NCBI GenBank assembly: GCA_946811695.1 | Contig: OX328123.1 | Coordinates: 10,487,698 to 10,551,697 of the forward strand | Origin: Gonocerus acuteangulatus | Lineage: Eukaryota > Arthropoda > Insecta > Hemiptera > Coreidae | Length of the DNA stretch: 64,000 nucleotides | Reading direction: 5' to 3' | Made by a program: the position numbers and the translations under genes | Notes under the pieces: model-generated | What the model saw: only the letters and a program-made list of their open reading frames with translations | What the model was told of the DNA's origin: nothing | Database searches by the model: none | Part shown: positions 62,301 through 64,000 of the stretch, piece by piece | Layout of the letters: the number at the start of each line of letters is the position of its first letter | How positions within the stretch are numbered: position 1 is the first letter of the stretch

Positions 62301-64000
62301 CTAATTGAAAAAGTAATTTTTAAATATCAGGTCATCCCATTAGTAATGTCGGTGGACTGTAGAATATGTCGATCCAAGTTTTTCTGCTAGCTCTTGGACT
62401 GTTACAACAGGATTTTCTTCTACAGTAGCCTGCAGGAGTTGGTCGTCAAGCTCTGTTGCTAGACCTGTACGAGGCTCGTCTTCAAGCTTGCAGTTTCCCG
62501 CTCGAAATCATTAAAACAACAGCTTTGCTTGTCACTCATTAATGACATTTTCGCCATATATTTCTAATAAGTTGAAGTAGAATTTGATAAATAGAAGTGA
62601 ATTTAATGCTATAATAAACAAAATTTCAAGCAAAAATAAATTGAAAAGGAGGGAACACAAAGAGATAGAATATTAAAAACCGACATTATTTATGAGATGA
62701 CCTGATAAATAATTTAAATTCTTTGGATAAAAGCATAGGATTCTTTATAATCTATTTGAGCTTATCACAAAGGATGGACATTACTCAAAACGCAGGTAGA
62801 ATCTGATTCCAAGTTTTAAAATTGTGTTTCCCAAAATTTTCTGAATAAATTTTTGTTGTAACATTGTTATTGGCTGTGTAAAATATGTTATCATATCAAG
62901 ACTAATGTTGGAGAAAGTAGACTTTTGTATTATCGGAACCAAAAAGATTATGATAACATCATTTTTCAGGAAAATTTATTTAAGAATACAATATATATAG
63001 GCAAAAGAAAATTTGTAAATGATTGTAAATCATAGAAATAGAATAGATATATAATTGTAAATAGAATAGATTTCCGCTCTGAACTAATTATGACCAAACT
63101 CTATTGGGATCAGCAAAAAATCAGACTAGGCGGAGTTTAAACATAATACCTTATATTGACTTTATGAGGTGTATTAAGTGTCTAATGTGTCATGAATGAA
63201 AAGTAAAAAATGATGTATTCTAGTACACTGCAATTTAAACTGCACTTTGATTGGAGGTAAAATTGATATGATGGGCAGTTCCTGCGAATGGCCAAACATC
63301 AAGATATTTTAGTTTGTTAATAATATCAAGTCAAATATCTCGGTGTTGATATAATATCTACAAAACATGACATCTATGTACTCATCAGCTGCTATAACAC
63401 AAATAAGGCCCTTCAGAGGGACCCTAACTATGCAAAGGGACCTGGTAGCAGAGGAGAACCCCCATTCAATAGGCTCAAACTGCATTTTTAATTAACTCTA
63501 GCAGACGCAAGAGTGACGAGAGCTTACAAAACTTACCGCTAGACATCCCAAAAAAAACTGTCTCAGCGGTGGCTTTCAGTCCCGAAGCGAACAAATGGCT
63601 TTGTCATGAAAGTGGAAATGAGGCCACAGGCATGCCGAACTGGTCTCACAAAAGTGGCTCTCAGGCCACAGGGTATGCAAGCCCATTGTCACAAAAGTGG
63701 CTCTCCGTCTCTAATGGGTTAATCTACATTATACGTATGGCATAACTTGAAATAAATTGTTGTTTCTTTTACTTTTCCAAGTTCAGGAATTTTATAAAAA
63801 TATTTTTGCCCTAGTCATATTTGGATTAGTGGGACCCTACTCTATACAATTAAGGAATATGCAAATAAGCATTACTCCTTGTTTTTGTACTTTTCTTGAT
63901 AGGGAATTTTAAAATAATAATATTTTGTGTTTTAGCTTTAGTGGAACTGTCAGTAAAGACCCAAAGAGTTTGTGGCTGTGATGCAAATCCCGTTATGGCT
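56085..64000 (+). CDS. HEXD: Hexosaminidase D (GH20), 7 exons seen, 3' incomplete
   Basis: Glycoside hydrolase family 20 enzyme, which removes beta-linked N-acetylhexosamine (GalNAc preferred in HEXD). Exons: 56085-56349, 56503-56849, 58451-58659, 59597-59770, 61310-61392, 61892-62080, 63936-64000+. All introns are GT-AG and the phases close to 444 codons without a stop. The TIM barrel starts near residue 103 with RIVHLDLKGAAPKMNYYADF, then EYEDMFPY, PLIQTFGHLEFVLK, the catalytic pair in HIGCDEV (D239-E240), LIWDDELR, YTADVEAHL, SVWFASAFKGA and [17 protein letters not shown]. All match the HEXD subfamily closely. Unlike vertebrate HEXD, residues 13-31 form a membrane segment after a basic N-terminus, suggesting a type II anchor. 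Start chosen at ATG 56085; the open phase extends up to 56041 without an ATG, and TCTACAG before it could be an acceptor for an upstream exon. Confidence 0.93.
56503..56849 (+). CDS. HEXD: HEXD exon 2: first half of the GH20 barrel
   Basis: Acceptor after ATATCCTTTTAG, donor CCTCAG|GTATAA; ends in phase 0. Contains VHLDLKGAAP, EYEDMFPY and IQTFGHLEF. Confidence 0.93.
56850..57244. other. HEXD intron 2, proximal part
   Basis: Non-coding; no repeat recognised. Confidence 0.5.
57245..57400 (-). mobile_element. SINE-1 fragment in HEXD intron 2
   Basis: TTTAGGACTGGTTATCTATA, CTAGCCAGGATAGGGCTAAT and GAATTGAACCCTCAACC match the minus-strand SINE-1; A-box end eroded. Confidence 0.65.
57525..58435 (-). 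mobile_element. HINE-A in HEXD intron 2
   Basis: 3' terminus at 57525 (GGAACTGTGTCATATAAGCG, CGGTTCTCG) then interior blocks to CCTAAACCAAAAACATCATT at about 58430; the 5' part is missing and exon 3 follows at 58451. Confidence 0.65.
58451..58659 (+). CDS. HEXD: HEXD exon 3: catalytic Asp-Glu
   Basis: Acceptor CTCTCTTTTACAG, donor GCTAG|GTAATT; encodes HIGCDEVYQIAQCNDC with the GH20 D-E pair. A HINE-A remnant ends within about 25 bp of its acceptor. Confidence 0.93.
58675..59515. repeat. Direct duplication inside HEXD intron 3
   Basis: Two diverged copies about 540 bp apart: AACATTTTTGTGGTCGTCCA at about 58921 and ACATTTTTGTGGTCATCCAT at about 59472, each preceded by the same order of blocks (TTTGAAGAGAACATAAAGCA / TTTGAAGGGAACATAAAACA, CCATGGTTACT / CCGTGGTTACT). 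Confidence 0.7.
59597..59770 (+). CDS. HEXD: HEXD exon 4
   Basis: Acceptor CAAATTTCAG, donor GCTTAA|GTAAGT; encodes KPLIWDDELRTMSVAQLQLW and EPVIWKYTADVEAHL. Confidence 0.92.
59981..60419 (-). pseudogene. LINE ORF2 C-terminal remnant in HEXD intron 4 (Jockey/I-like)
   Basis: Minus-strand frames read VIRCKKTLNILTVLGNTRS, NLDYGCVVWPSS and, in another phase, GHRHTEAHKACKEVILARLR, IGHSRVTHKILMTNTEK, LLGYHSHNIDIIFQHLKNI. The LARLRIGHxRxTH element is typical of the region after RNase H in Jockey/I-type proteins. Frame-shifted and internally deleted. Confidence 0.7.
60571..60720. repeat. Dispersed repeat D, partial
   Basis: GCATAAATATGCTCTAGCGG at the left and four diverged tandem CATGCGCAGTGGCGTTCGTG-like units; right end missing. 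Confidence 0.65.
60721..61309. other. HEXD intron 4, distal part
   Basis: Inverted short boxes TATCGTCCCTACCATGTC (61007) and GACACGGTAGGGATGATATA (61248) bound about 260 bp and may be TIRs of a small element. No frame. Confidence 0.5.
61310..61392 (+). CDS. HEXD: HEXD exon 5
   Basis: Acceptor TTCTATTACAG, donor ATTA|GTAAGT; encodes YSQVFSSVWFASAFKGARYP. 83 nt, too short for simple ORF calls. Confidence 0.9.
61451..61817. mobile_element. hAT-like MITE in HEXD intron 5
   Basis: CAGGGTGTCTACT at 61451 and AGTAGACACCCTG ending at 61817 are perfect inverted ends of 13 bp. Body rich in AAAGTCACGAAA motifs. An 8-bp duplication is not evident. Confidence 0.7.
61892..62080 (+). CDS. HEXD: HEXD exon 6
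   Basis: Acceptor ATTGCTGTTTTAG, donor TCAAAT|GTAAAT; encodes NHKSWMGLIYKYSDKIFFRG and [20 protein letters not shown]. Confidence 0.92.
62325..62707 (-). mobile_element. mariner-type MITE in HEXD intron 6
   Basis: The element is 62327-62705 (379 bp), flanked by TA. TIRs TCAGGTCATCCCATTAGTAA and inverse TCAGGTCATCTCATAAATAA. The minus strand retains the transposase N-terminal helix-turn-helix part: CKLEDEPRTGLATELDDQLL and NPVVTVQELAEKLGSTYSTV. The catalytic region is deleted. Confidence 0.85.
62708..63935. other. HEXD intron 6, distal part
   Basis: 63400-63720 is less AT-rich and holds direct repeats of GTGGCTCTCAGGCCACAGG / CAAAAGTGGCTCT, probably an unrecognised element. The rest shows nothing. 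Confidence 0.4.
63936..64000 (+). CDS. HEXD: HEXD exon 7, cut by window edge
   Basis: Acceptor TTTTGTGTTTTAG; the phase joins to SLVELSVKTQRVCGCDANPV. A second AG six bases later could be used instead but would change the frame. Confidence 0.65.

Overview
This window is AT-rich, repeat-saturated nuclear DNA from an animal, most likely an arthropod. Reasons: a split gene for the metazoan enzyme hexosaminidase D; a BEL/Pao retrotransposon with the DUF1759, CCHC, DUF1758 and RT layout common in arthropods; 5S-rRNA-derived and tRNA-derived SINEs; and Helitron, Helentron-like, piggyBac, hAT, mariner, Penelope, copia and LINE remnants. No bacterial operon, CRISPR array, functional tRNA gene or functional rRNA gene was seen. 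Species cannot be named from the sequence.

Host genes. (1) 56085 to beyond 64000, + strand: seven exons of a hexosaminidase D (GH20) gene with an N-terminal membrane anchor. Every splice phase closes in frame to 444 codons, and the gene runs off the right edge. (2) 21495-21614 and 30500-30760/30765, + strand: two exons of an unrecognised secreted, cysteine-containing precursor. They are joined in phase across an 8.9 kb intron that hosts an antisense BEL/Pao element. Its first exon is not located.

Layout. 1-5 kb: Penelope (PLE) fragment, foldbacks, and scraps of a repeat here called HINE-A. 5-20 kb: nested HINE-A and HINE-B (Helentron-like, carrying the (TA)n tracts), with Helitron, hAT, piggyBac and SINE insertions. 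20-31 kb: the secreted-precursor gene, PLE foldbacks, and a complete BEL/Pao insertion (23456-29852) with apparently identical 626-bp LTRs and a 5-bp target duplication. 31-37 kb: a dead Ty1/copia element split by a Helitron, two long-inverted-repeat MITEs and a deleted piggyBac element. 37-56 kb: long-TIR elements, LINE 3' ends, 5S SINEs and three minisatellites. 56-64 kb: the HEXD gene, whose introns hold SINE, HINE-A, LINE, hAT-like and mariner remnants.

The most unusual observations are a set of 34-35-nt hammerhead-ribozyme-like motifs in PLE terminal repeats, three 5S-derived SINEs, the (TA)n tracts explained as internal parts of Helentron-like elements, an internally deleted but intact-ORF BEL element, and the putative secreted-precursor gene whose coding end abuts a 16-bp minisatellite. 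Family assignments rest on reading motifs by eye; no database search was possible.
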